A stretch of 33,999 bases of DNA from ZC4RG25 sp041687075. Its GTDB lineage: Bacteria > Pseudomonadota > Alphaproteobacteria > Rhizobiales > Hyphomicrobiaceae. The translations under genes and the position numbers were made by a program. The notes beneath the pieces were generated by a model that was not told where the DNA came from, made no database searches, and saw nothing but the letters and a program-made list of their open reading frames with translations. Location of the stretch: assembly GCA_041687075.1 (NCBI GenBank), contig JAWLCO010000037.1, forward strand, positions 1-33,999. Reading direction: 5' to 3'. Of this stretch, positions 24,841 to 32,807 are shown in pieces; position 1 is the first letter of the stretch, and the number at the start of each line of letters is the position of its first letter.

Positions 24841-27243
24841 ATGCAGACGAATCGTAAGCACCAGATGCGGGGCGAGCATGCGCTTGCCCCCGCGGCACCG
24901 GAGACAGGCGGGCGGTCCCCAGCGGAGGATCTGCCGATTTCTCAGCGCGCGCTGCGGGCGGCGGAGCCGCCTTATCTTCAGGGCCTGAACGAGGCGCAGC
25001 GATCGGCCGTCGAGACGCTCGATGGCCCCGTGCTGGTGCTGGCCGGCGCCGGCACTGGCAAGACGCGGGTGCTGACCACCCGCATCGCCCACATCCTGGC
25101 GTCTGGCCGCGCACGGCCGGGACAGATCCTCGCCGTCACCTTTACGAACAAGGCGGCGCGGGAGATGAAGGAGCGGATCGGGCAGCTCATCGGCGGCGCC
25201 GTCGAGGGGATGCCCTGGCTCGGCACCTTCCACTCGATCAGCGCCAGGATCCTGCGTCACCACGCCGAGCTGGTCGGGCTGAAGAGCAGCTTCACGATTC
25301 TCGATACCGACGACCAGATCCGCCTGATGAAGCAGGTGATCGAGGCGGGCGGCGTCGATAAGGACCGCTGGCCTGCCCGGCAGCTCGCCGGTCTCATTGA
25401 CGGCTGGAAGAACCGCGCCCTGACGCCCGCCCAAGTGCCGGCAGGCGAGAGCTTTGCCTTCGCCAACGGCAAGGGCGCGGCGCTCTACGCCGACTACCAA
25501 AAGCGGCTGAAGGAGCTCAACGCGGTCGATTTCGGCGACCTGCTGCTCGAAGGCCTGCGGCTGTTGCGCGACAACCCGGACGTGCTTGCCGACTACCACC
25601 GCCGCTTCCGGTTCATGCTGGTGGACGAGTACCAGGACACCAATGTCGCGCAGTATCTCTGGCTGCGGCTCCTCGCTCAGGGCTCGACCTCGCCCAACCT
25701 GTGTTGCGTCGGTGACGACGACCAGTCGATCTACGGCTGGCGCGGGGCCGAGGTGGAGAACATCCTGCGGTTCGAGAAAGACTTCCCCGGCGCGAAGGTG
25801 ATCCGGCTGGAGCGCAACTATCGCTCGACGGGGCACATTCTCGGCGCAGCCTCCGAACTGATCGCGTACAACCGTGGCCGCCTCGGGAAAACGCTGCAGA
25901 CGGACGATGGCCTCGGCGAAAAGGTGATCGTGACGGGCGTCTGGGATGACGAGGAGGAAGCCCGCATCATCGGCGAGAAGATCGAGGAGCTGCAGCGCGC
26001 CGGGCAGCCGCTCAATGAGATCGCAATTTTGATGCGCGCCTCGTTCCAGATGCGCGCGTTCGAGGACCGCTTCATGACGCTCGGGCTGCCATACCGGGTG
26101 ATCGGTGGTCCACGGTTCTATGAGCGGCAGGAGATCAAGGATGCGATCGCCTACCTGGAGGTGACGCTCAATCCGGTCAACGACCTCAAATTCGAGCGCA
26201 TCGTAAACGTGCCGAAGCGCGGGCTGGGTGACACGTCGCTGAAGCGCATCCATGCGCTGGCGCGCGCCACCGATATGCCGCTCTACCACGCGGCGCGCGC
26301 GATCACCGAGACGGAGGAGATCACCGGCAAGGCCCGTAAGTCGCTCGCGGGGCTGATCAGTTCGTTCGAGCGCTGGCGCGGGCTCGTGTCTTCTATGAAG
26401 CACACCGAGCTGGCCGAGCTGATCCTCGATGAGTCCGGCTACACGGCCATGTGGCAGCAGGACAAGTCACCCCAGGCGCAATCGCGGCTCGAGAACCTGA
26501 AAGAGCTGATCCGCTTCATGCACGAGTTCGAATCGCTCGCCGGCTTCCTCGAGCATGTTTCGCTCGTCATGGATACGGACCAGGCCGACGCCGGGGACCG
26601 CGTGTCGCTGATGACGCTGCATGCGGCCAAGGGGCTCGAGTTCGACGTCGTCTTCCTGCCCGGTTGGGAGGAAGGGCTGTTCCCCCATCAACGCTCTCTC
26701 GACGAGAACGGCCAGGCCGGGCTCGAGGAGGAGCGGCGGCTCGCCTACGTGGGGCTCACGCGCGCCAAGCGGCAGGCGCAGGTTTCATTTGCGCAGAACC
26801 GCCGCACGCGCGGGCTCTATCAGTCTGCCGTTCCCTCCCGGTTCGTCGACGAGCTGCCGCCGGAGCACGTGGAAGTCATCGAGGCGCCGAGCCGGTTCGG
26901 CGGGGCTTATTCGACCTTCGACCGGACCGCAAACCCCTACGGACGCAGCCGCTTCGATAATGCCGGGCCGAGCTTCCAGGCGAATTACCAGACGCCCGGC
27001 TGGCAACGGGCGCAGCAGCGCTGGCAGCAGGGGCAGCAGCCGAAACGCGGTCCGGTCATGATCGAGGGCGAGCTCGTTGCCTCGTCAACCGGTCAGCCCT
27101 CGTCCTATAAGGTGGGCGAGCGGGTGTTTCATCAGAAGTTCGGCTATGGCGACGTGGCGGAGATAGATGGCAACAAGCTGACGGTCGACTTCGACAAGGC
27201 CGGGCGCAAGCGGGTGGTCGACAGCTTCGTAGACCGCGCCTGA
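24841..27243 (+). CDS. uvrD: UvrD/PcrA-type ATP-dependent DNA helicase
   Basis: An 800-residue superfamily 1A 3'-5' helicase for nucleotide-excision and mismatch repair. The Q motif LNEAQRSAV is at 49-57, Walker A AGAGTGKT at 68-75, motif Ia AVTFTNKAAREM, motif II DEYQDT near 262-267, motif III GDDDQSIYGWRGA, motif IV IRLERNYRST, motif V TLHAAKGLEFDVVFL and motif VI RRLAYVGLTRAKR. The C-terminus VGERVFHQKFGYGDVAEIDG is the Tudor-like end that contacts RNA polymerase in PcrA/UvrD. ATG at 24841 is chosen; the frame is open 57 codons further without family sequence. No ribosome site is clear; a -10-like TATATT 12 bases upstream would give a nearly leaderless message, or the ATG at 24868 is used. 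Confidence 0.95.
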   Translation: MQTNRKHQMRGEHALAPAAPETGGRSPAEDLPISQRALRAAEPPYLQGLNEAQRSAVETLDGPVLVLAGAGTGKTRVLTTRIAHILASGRARPGQILAVTFTNKAAREMKERIGQLIGGAVEGMPWLGTFHSISARILRHHAELVGLKSSFTILDTDDQIRLMKQVIEAGGVDKDRWPARQLAGLIDGWKNRALTPAQVPAGESFAFANGKGAALYADYQKRLKELNAVDFGDLLLEGLRLLRDNPDVLADYHRRFRFMLVDEYQDTNVAQYLWLRLLAQGSTSPNLCCVGDDDQSIYGWRGAEVENILRFEKDFPGAKVIRLERNYRSTGHILGAASELIAYNRGRLGKTLQTDDGLGEKVIVTGVWDDEEEARIIGEKIEELQRAGQPLNEIAILMRASFQMRAFEDRFMTLGLPYRVIGGPRFYERQEIKDAIAYLEVTLNPVNDLKFERIVNVPKRGLGDTSLKRIHALARATDMPLYHAARAITETEEITGKARKSLAGLISSFERWRGLVSSMKHTELAELILDESGYTAMWQQDKSPQAQSRLENLKELIRFMHEFESLAGFLEHVSLVMDTDQADAGDRVSLMTLHAAKGLEFDVVFLPGWEEGLFPHQRSLDENGQAGLEEERRLAYVGLTRAKRQAQVSFAQNRRTRGLYQSAVPSRFVDELPPEHVEVIEAPSRFGGAYSTFDRTANPYGRSRFDNAGPSFQANYQTPGWQRAQQRWQQGQQPKRGPVMIEGELVASSTGQPSSYKVGERVFHQKFGYGDVAEIDGNKLTVDFDKAGRKRVVDSFVDRA

Positions 27244-27249
27244 ACGGGG

Positions 27250-27285
27250 TAGCGGAATAGCGGATAGCGAATAGCGAGTAGCGGA
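27250..27285. repeat. Tandem 7-base repeat after uvrD
   Basis: Five copies of TAGCGR start at 27250, 27258, 27265, 27272 and 27279, with spacings of 8, 7, 7 and 7 bases. The array begins six bases after the uvrD stop codon. It is a low-complexity intergenic repeat; no function can be assigned. Confidence 0.8.
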
Positions 27286-27354
27286 GTGGGGTACGGCCCG
27301 ACCTACAACTTCTTTCGCCACTCGCCGCCATTCCGCCAGACCATGAAAAATCCG

Positions 27355-27378
27355 TGGTCGAATGACACAATTCGACCA
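27355..27378. promoter_or_regulatory. Perfect dyad upstream of the bactofilin gene
   Basis: Arms TGGTCGAAT (27355-27363) and ATTCGACCA (27370-27378) are perfectly complementary around GACACA. The dyad ends 55 bases before the bactofilin ATG; a partial copy TTCGACC occurs again at about 27394. Size and symmetry fit a dimeric repressor operator; the binding protein is unknown. Confidence 0.5.
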
Positions 27379-27433
27379 TCACAGCGATAGATGTTCGACC
27401 CCGGAATCGTTCGTCCGAGGGGAGTTCAGAGTA

Positions 27434-27943
27434 ATGGTGTTCACGCGCAAGCCCGAACCGAGGTCCGGCAACGTCGACCCGCTGCAGATCAAAACCATGG
27501 ACCATCAGGCAACAGGCACCCCGACCCCAACTCCGATGCGTAGCAACGGTTTCTCCGGCACGTCGGGCCAGGATGCCGACGAATCCGTGATCGGTAACGA
27601 TCTCACCATCGAGGGGCAGGCGATTACCATTCGCTGCCAGGGCTCGCTGCGCGTCAACGGCAACATCCAGGCCGACCTGCACAGCATGAAGCTGACGGTG
27701 GGTGAGGAAGCTGTCATCAACGGCACCATCGCTGCCGAGACGGTGGACGTTTTCGGGAAAGTGCAGGGCGCAATCCTGGGCTCGCGCGTCGTTCTGCACG
27801 AGAGCGCAGTGGTCGAGGGCGATATTCACAGCCAGGCTCTGGCGATCGACCAGGGCGCCAGCTTCGACGGCCGCTCCCGCAAGGTAAAGGACCCCTCGGA
27901 GATCGCTCCCCAGCTGACCTCTCCGAACAGGTCTGCGAGCTAG
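27434..27943 (+). CDS. Bactofilin family cytoskeletal protein
   Basis: A 169-residue polymer-forming protein. Flexible Pro/Thr-rich N-terminus (about 1-48), then the bactofilin beta-helix (about 50-148): SVIGNDLTIEGQAITIRCQG, LRVNGNIQADLHSMKLTVG, EAVINGTIAAETVDVFGKVQG, VVLHESAVVEGDIHSQALAI and GASFDGR, with the regular spacing of turns. Bactofilins organise cell-shape and wall enzymes. The ATG at 27434 has GGGGAG upstream; an earlier in-frame ATG lacks this. A dyad precedes it and an intrinsic terminator follows. No wall peptidase (LmdC type) gene is adjacent. Confidence 0.93.
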   Translation: MVFTRKPEPRSGNVDPLQIKTMDHQATGTPTPTPMRSNGFSGTSGQDADESVIGNDLTIEGQAITIRCQGSLRVNGNIQADLHSMKLTVGEEAVINGTIAAETVDVFGKVQGAILGSRVVLHESAVVEGDIHSQALAIDQGASFDGRSRKVKDPSEIAPQLTSPNRSAS

Positions 27944-27987
27944 GCCGCGCGATCCGCTGCTGCGGCATATTTCAGGTTGAGAAACTG

Positions 27988-28019
27988 CAGGCCGGGCGAA
28001 GCTCGGCCTGTTGCGTTTT
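27988..28019 (+). terminator. Rho-independent terminator of the bactofilin gene
   Basis: A ten-pair stem CAGGCCGGGC / GCTCGGCCTG (one G-U) with loop GAA at 27988-28010 is followed by TTGCGTTTT. It lies 45 bases after the bactofilin stop and 14 bases before the end of the convergent DUF1801 gene. Confidence 0.8.
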
Positions 28020-28033
28020 GAGGGGCACTATCC

Positions 28034-28489
28034 TCAAACGCTTTTTGCCCTCTTCTGCGAGCGGGGGCGAGTAGCGCGTTGCGGCGTGTTCAGCGCTACG
28101 GCGGCGCGAATGAGCGCCTTGAACGCCGCCTCATCGATTTCGTCGCCCTCATGGAGATCGATGGCGCGCCTCACGTTGCCGTCGAGGCTGGCGTTGAAGA
28201 GGCCCGCAGGGTCCTCCAGCGAAGCGCCCTTGGCGAAGGTCAATTTCACTTTGTCCTTATACGTCTCGCCGGTGCAGATGATTCCGTCATGCGACCACAC
28301 CGGGACGCCGGACGGGTTCGACGGCTTCCGCCATTTCACCTCCTCGACCACCTCGGGGTCGGCCTCCTTGATGAGCTGCCGGATGCGGGTGAGCGTCTTG
28401 CCGCGCCAGTCGGAGAGTTCTTTGATGCGGGCGTCGATGAGTTGGGAGGGGGAGGCTTCTTCTGCTTCCTTTGAGCCACCCTTCTTCAT
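28034..28489 (-). CDS. DUF1801 domain protein (first copy)
   Basis: A 151-residue protein with the DUF1801 (YdhG-like) fold: a helical start (LIDARIKELSDWRGKTLTRIRQLI), EVKWRKPSNPSGVPVWSHDG, CTGETYKDKVKLTFAKGASL and AIDLHEGDEIDEAAFKALI. No reaction is known for the family. The C-terminus is basic. ATG at 28489 is preceded by GAGGAAC. A paralogue lies upstream on the same strand, separated by a palindromic repeat. Confidence 0.87.
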   Translation of the reverse strand: MKKGGSKEAEEASPSQLIDARIKELSDWRGKTLTRIRQLIKEADPEVVEEVKWRKPSNPSGVPVWSHDGIICTGETYKDKVKLTFAKGASLEDPAGLFNASLDGNVRRAIDLHEGDEIDEAAFKALIRAAVALNTPQRATRPRSQKRAKSV

Positions 28490-28551
28490 TCTTGTTGTTC
28501 CTCGCTTGAGTATCGCTGGAGATCAGGCTCAACCGGATGATTTCCACTTTT

Positions 28552-28641
28552 GTCATCCCGGCATTCATTGCCGGGATCCACGGAGCCTCGGTACGCTGCA
28601 CTCGCGGTTGGCTGGATCCCGGTGACAAGCACCGGGATGAC
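28552..28641. repeat. Nested double-palindrome intergenic repeat
   Basis: Outer arms GTCATCCCGG (28552-28561) and CCGGGATGAC (28632-28641) and inner arms CCGGGATCCA (28571-28580) and TGGATCCCGG (28613-28622) are all perfectly paired, so the element can fold as a long branched hairpin. Each side also forms a local hairpin (CCCGGCATTCATTGCCGGG on the left). This is a REP/RIP-type dispersed repeat; the same core occurs at 20482-20505. Confidence 0.85.
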
Positions 28642-28719
28642 CTGTTGGTACTAACTGATAGCGTCGGAACGCTGGGCAATATTGCGATCGGTCGATTCGA
28701 ACACCCTGCGAGTTCCGAC

Positions 28720-29190
28720 TCACATTTTTTCACCCGGCAACGCCGCAGCCTGCTTCACCCAATCCGCGAACTGTTCTTCATCCAGCTCGTCACCCTCGTA
28801 AACATCCAGATACCGCACGTCCTTCTGCTTGGACGTGCCGGGCGGCACCGGATTGAGCGACGCGCCGCGGAAGAACGCCACCTTCACGTATTTTGTGAAG
28901 CAATGAAAACTGAGGAACCAGACGTTGTCCTCGACGCCATAGAAAGGCGAGTTCCATTTGACGGCCTTGCGCACGCCGGGGATGGTGCGCACGATGATCT
29001 CGTCGAGGCGGCGTCCCAGGTCGCTTTTCCAGCCCGGCATGGCCGCGATGTAGGCCTGCACGGGAGCGTCGCCGTAGCCCTTGGGGATCTGAGGGTTGCC
29101 GCCTGAGAGGAGGACCGGCTTCTCGGAGGCCGGTTTGGCTGCGGGCTTCTTTGCGGCTTTCGCCGGCTTTTTGGACGTCCTACCCGCCAT
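28720..29190 (-). CDS. DUF1801 domain protein (second copy)
   Basis: A 156-residue paralogue of the neighbouring gene. It has a Lys/Ala/Pro-rich N-terminal tail (KKPAKAAKKPAAKPA) followed by a DUF1801 domain: DAPVQAYIAAMPGWKSDLGR, KAVKWNSPFYGVEDNVWFLS, YVKVAFFRGASLNP, VRYLDVYEGDELDEEQFADW. The basic tail may bind nucleic acid (inference). The function is unknown. The gene lies 22 bases downstream of the J-domain protein on the same strand, so it may be cotranscribed with it. Confidence 0.87.
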   Translation of the reverse strand: MAGRTSKKPAKAAKKPAAKPASEKPVLLSGGNPQIPKGYGDAPVQAYIAAMPGWKSDLGRRLDEIIVRTIPGVRKAVKWNSPFYGVEDNVWFLSFHCFTKYVKVAFFRGASLNPVPPGTSKQKDVRYLDVYEGDELDEEQFADWVKQAAALPGEKM

Positions 29191-29212
29191 CGCGTATCCT
29201 CTCCCGATTGGC

Positions 29213-30958
29213 TCACGCCTCCTGGCGCTTCGAGGTGATGATGTCCCAGGCGATGTTGATGCGCTTCATGCGCTCTTCGCGCGCAAGGCGGTCGGTTTCG
29301 TCCTTGGCGAGATCGGGATGCCAGCAGGCGCGCAGGGCGTCGACGAGCTTCTTCAAGGTGCGCATGCTGACGTCCGGATTGACGCCCAGAACCTCATAAG
29401 CCTCGTACTTGTCGCGCGGCGGCTCGCGGCTGGTGAACCCGCCGCCGGAGAGGCTGCGATACGCGCCCTCGACGATGTCGCGCAGCCGGTGCAACTCGCG
29501 CACGATCCGCTGCAGGCGGTTGCGCATGCGCCGCCACTCCTCCGGCTCCTGCGGCGTAGCAGTCATCACTGCGGTCAGGAACTGCTCGAGGTTGCGCATC
29601 TCTCGCTGCAGTACACGACGCAGCGGTGCAACCCCCTGCAGCTCATCCACGCGGGCATCGATCTGCTGCAGCATCGTGTGTGCGGTGCGGCAAAGCTCGC
29701 CGCACATCTTCTCGTCCGTCGGAACGAGCAGAGCGCTGCCCATCGCCGGTCTGCTGACGGATGACGGCCCCGCGCCGGGCGGCGGTCCGCTGCCGGGCGG
29801 TGGCCTGAACTCAGGCATCGGCTGCTCATGCGCGGCCCGGAATGCCGGCGCTCTGGCCCGCCGCGATCGCGCCGAATACCAGCCGATGCCGGAGAGCAGA
29901 CCGGAGAGCAGGGCAATGCCCATCAAGGCAACGGTGAACTCCTGGTTTGCGCGCAGGTCCTTGAGCTGCCCGGCAATCGGCTCCAGCGTGCCCTGGGCCT
30001 GCTCCCAAAGCCAGGATGTGACCTGCTCGTCCGCCAGACTCACCGTGAACGGCCAACTGGAAAGCGGCGCCGCAGCAGGCTCTCCCGGCGCGACCTCACC
30101 TTCGTGCGCTCCTTCGGCCGGCGCAGCGGCAATGGCTTCCGAAACATTGCGCGCGAATGTACCGACACCAGTCTGCTCGGAACTGTCTGCCTGACGGGAC
30201 GCTCCGGTGGCGAGCTCTCTAGATTCGAAGCTGCGGGAGCTCGCGGCCTGTACCGGAGCAGGCGGTACCGGGGCCGTCGCCTGATACGCACGCTCGAACT
30301 GCTCTGCCTGGGCGTTCGAAACGATCTCCGCAGTCGCCGCGCTTTCCGCTCTCCCGGCTGCGATATGCAAGTCATCGTGCTGTGCGCCGGCTGATGATCC
30401 GCCGGAGGGTTCCAGCGCGGTCGAAGCTGTGGCCGGGGGGAGTTCAACGAAACGCGCGCCGACCTCGTGCACCGGCGCGAAGCGGGGCGGCAGCACCCAA
30501 ACGGTCCTGTTCGACTCGTTCACCTCCCAGGGCTCGCACTCGCGCATGAACGATTTGTCGGGAGCGGCCGAGTCGCACTCGCCTAGCCGCGTCGCGCGCG
30601 GAGGCACAATGTGCACCTGGTCGTTACTGACCCAGGCACGCGTGCCGCTGGACGCCATGAGGGCGGCGGCGAGCGCGCTCCACGGCACATGATCGCCGCC
30701 GCAGGCGACGTCGAACTTGTAGAGCATGACAGGCCGGCAGCGATTGCCGCCGCCCGCGCGACAGGCGGTGAAGAACTGGCGCTCGCGCTCAGTGACGATC
30801 TCGTGTGGAGTCGGCCGCGATGCGCGCACGACCAGACGGCCTGCGCGGAGCTCGCAGCTCGCAGGCAGGATCACGGCTTCGCGCGCAATCGCCTCGCCCG
30901 CGCTCAGCACGAGCAGCAACGCAATACTCAACAGGCGCGGCATGACTTGTGAATGCAC
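29213..30958 (-). CDS. Membrane-spanning J-domain protein with periplasmic N-terminal domain
   Basis: The 581-residue protein has a signal-like start (1-25, cleavage after EAIA possible), a periplasmic part with six cysteines (C35, C66, C74, C86, C128, C141), a long low-complexity linker (about 175-300), one membrane helix (341-361) and a cytoplasmic part ending in a J-domain (about 518-577) with the HPD motif at 547-549 (CWHPDLA). J-domains stimulate DnaK-type chaperones. A helical region (about 415-505) precedes it. GTG at 30958 has GGGGGC upstream; ATG at 30943 lacks a site. The periplasmic part is not recognised. If residues 1-25 are retained the topology could differ. Confidence 0.8.
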   Translation of the reverse strand: MHSQVMPRLLSIALLLVLSAGEAIAREAVILPASCELRAGRLVVRASRPTPHEIVTERERQFFTACRAGGGNRCRPVMLYKFDVACGGDHVPWSALAAALMASSGTRAWVSNDQVHIVPPRATRLGECDSAAPDKSFMRECEPWEVNESNRTVWVLPPRFAPVHEVGARFVELPPATASTALEPSGGSSAGAQHDDLHIAAGRAESAATAEIVSNAQAEQFERAYQATAPVPPAPVQAASSRSFESRELATGASRQADSSEQTGVGTFARNVSEAIAAAPAEGAHEGEVAPGEPAAAPLSSWPFTVSLADEQVTSWLWEQAQGTLEPIAGQLKDLRANQEFTVALMGIALLSGLLSGIGWYSARSRRARAPAFRAAHEQPMPEFRPPPGSGPPPGAGPSSVSRPAMGSALLVPTDEKMCGELCRTAHTMLQQIDARVDELQGVAPLRRVLQREMRNLEQFLTAVMTATPQEPEEWRRMRNRLQRIVRELHRLRDIVEGAYRSLSGGGFTSREPPRDKYEAYEVLGVNPDVSMRTLKKLVDALRACWHPDLAKDETDRLAREERMKRINIAWDIITSKRQEA

Positions 30959-31260
30959 CGAGCAGCCCCCATGCCCCGCAGGACAGCATCAAGCCTATCT
31001 GATCGGCAAGAGAGGCATGACTGTGACATTGCAACGGATTTTACGAATGTTGCCTAACGGCCGCATGGAATTCTTTTGCTCAGGGCTGAGAAAACGTTAA
31101 TCGCGCAAACACTCGCGCGAATGATCGAACCCGGACTATTCTGCTGCTCGAGGCCCTGGTTGGCTCGTCAAGCAAATTGGGAAGAAGGCTCCTGCCGGCA
31201 CAATGCACACGAGTGTGGCCGCGGCGGTGAGCACCGATTCAAGTAGGGGGAGGGCATCTC
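30959..31260. other. Intergenic region without a gene
   Basis: This 302-base gap separates the divergent J-domain and DUF3754 genes and must hold both promoters. It contains a small dyad TCGCGC-N8-GCGCGA (31101-31120) next to AACGTTAATC and an AT-richer patch, but no convincing -35/-10 pair was found. GGGGGAGGG at about 31245 is the ribosome site of the plus-strand gene. Confidence 0.5.
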
Positions 31261-32718
31261 ATGTCAGCCGCGTCTTCGAACGCAAGCCGCATCATGCTCC
31301 CGGCTGGTGAGGTACCGCCGTCCTCCGCGCCGGACGACAAGCTGGAATCTGCAGGCGAGCTGGGCGACCAGTTGGAGCCGGGCGCAACCGTGGATGAGAG
31401 GGAACGGTTCATTCCCGTGACGCGGTTCGCTCTCATCGACCGGCTGACCGAACCACACATCTGGCCGAACGGCCAGGCGGCACACGCCCGCCGCTTCTTC
31501 CGGTATCTCGACTACTGGCGGCAGCAGCAGTACGGCGCCCGCCTCCTTGCCCTCGAGCAGGACTACGAGCCCTTCAGCCCCGACAGCGATCTGCTGATGA
31601 CCCGCAGCTATACCGATGAAGAGCGCAAGCTTCTGCAGCAGCGCGTGGTGCGTGGCATCGACAGTCTGCTGACACAAGCCAATTACACGCGAATCAACCC
31701 GCAGCAGGTCGAACTGATTCTTACACGGGAAACCCATTACGGGCTCGACCTGCATGTCGATCTCGACGCGTTCGAAGAGCTGCTGATCTACTACCGCGGC
31801 GCCACGACCCGGGCGGATCATCGCCGCTCGTTGCGCACTTTCCTGCGTAAGCAGGAGATCGAGGTGCCGATCTTCCGGCGGCTGTTCGTGCTGTTCAAGC
31901 TCAAGTCGGACGCCCAGCGCATCGACGAGCTCATCCGCGACAGGCAGGTGTCCCGCCGTGCCGCAACCAGGGCCGTGCGCCGGATGCGCAGCCTGCTGGC
32001 GCCAGAGGTCAGGGATGACCTGATCTACATGAAGCTTTTCAAGAACATCCCGCGGTCGGACATCGAGATGATCTTCCCCAACACGCGGGTGAACTTCCGG
32101 CCATTCGACAAGCTGAAGCTGGGCATCACAAGCAGCGCCGGCGTCGGCATGGGTGCGTTCAGCGCGGCGGGCAAGCTGGCGCTGTTGAGCACCAATCCGC
32201 TGGCGGCCGCGGGGGCTGCCTTCGGGCTCGGTGGCATCATCTTCCGGCAGTGCAAGAAATTCCTGAACGAGCGCCAGCGCTACATGGTCATCATGGCGCA
32301 GAATCTCTACTTTCATGCCATGGCGGACAACCGCGGCGTGCTCATCAAGCTGGCGAGCCGCGCGGCCGAGGAGGATCTGAAGGAGGAGATCCTGCTTTAT
32401 GCCGTCCTCGCCAAGGGGCCGGTCAGACGCGCCGACCTGCCGGAGGTCGACCGGGTGATCGAGCGCTATATGGAGGAGGCGTTCGGCATCGACGTCGATT
32501 TCGAGATCGACGATGCGCTCGAGCGGCTGATCGCCGAGGGCATCGTCACCGAGGGGCCCGATGGCTTGCTGCACACGCTTCCACCGCCAGATGCCGCCGG
32601 GCTCATCGACTTCAAATGGGATGCTTTCCTGGACGAATTGCCCGGTACGGGCGCAGGCGAAGGCATCGAGTTGCTCGACGGTGCTGGCACGCCTGCGGGT
32701 TTCGGTGGAACGGCCTGA
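31261..32718 (+). CDS. DUF3754 (TMEM143-like) membrane protein
   Basis: A 485-residue protein of the DUF3754 family, whose eukaryotic relatives include TMEM143. The conserved parts are FIPVTRFALIDRL near residue 50, the alpha/beta region with EDLLIYYRG-like ELLIYYRGATTR, VPIFRRLFVLFKLK, DLIYMKLFKNIPRSDIEMIFP, a hydrophobic Gly/Ala-rich stretch (about 295-335), and NRQRYMVIMAQNLYFHAMADNRGV-like ERQRYMVIMAQNLYFHAMADN with the following EEDLKEEILLYAVL. The function is unknown. ATG at 31261 has a strong site, GGGGGAGGG. It is divergent from the J-domain gene and 89 bases before prmA. Confidence 0.87.
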   Translation: MSAASSNASRIMLPAGEVPPSSAPDDKLESAGELGDQLEPGATVDERERFIPVTRFALIDRLTEPHIWPNGQAAHARRFFRYLDYWRQQQYGARLLALEQDYEPFSPDSDLLMTRSYTDEERKLLQQRVVRGIDSLLTQANYTRINPQQVELILTRETHYGLDLHVDLDAFEELLIYYRGATTRADHRRSLRTFLRKQEIEVPIFRRLFVLFKLKSDAQRIDELIRDRQVSRRAATRAVRRMRSLLAPEVRDDLIYMKLFKNIPRSDIEMIFPNTRVNFRPFDKLKLGITSSAGVGMGAFSAAGKLALLSTNPLAAAGAAFGLGGIIFRQCKKFLNERQRYMVIMAQNLYFHAMADNRGVLIKLASRAAEEDLKEEILLYAVLAKGPVRRADLPEVDRVIERYMEEAFGIDVDFEIDDALERLIAEGIVTEGPDGLLHTLPPPDAAGLIDFKWDAFLDELPGTGAGEGIELLDGAGTPAGFGGTA

Positions 32719-32807
32719 CGGTTTGCCCGATCGACAAGACGTGCCGATTGCGGGATAGGTCCGCGCCAGAAGTCGTTGCGCCCATCCGGGCGCCTCCGGG
32801 TCACGTC

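Noticed and set aside
24616..26403. A 595-codon open frame on the minus strand across uvrD
   Set aside because: It is antisense to a helicase with all motifs; long antisense frames are common in GC-rich codons and its sequence is Arg/Asp/Gln-rich without a family.
31264..32574. A 436-codon minus-strand frame across the DUF3754 gene
   Set aside because: The plus strand carries the recognised family with a strong ribosome site.
32250..32807. Upstream extension of prmA to 491 residues
   Set aside because: The added part overlaps the end of the DUF3754 gene out of phase and has no family sequence; the start at 32808 gives the normal length.
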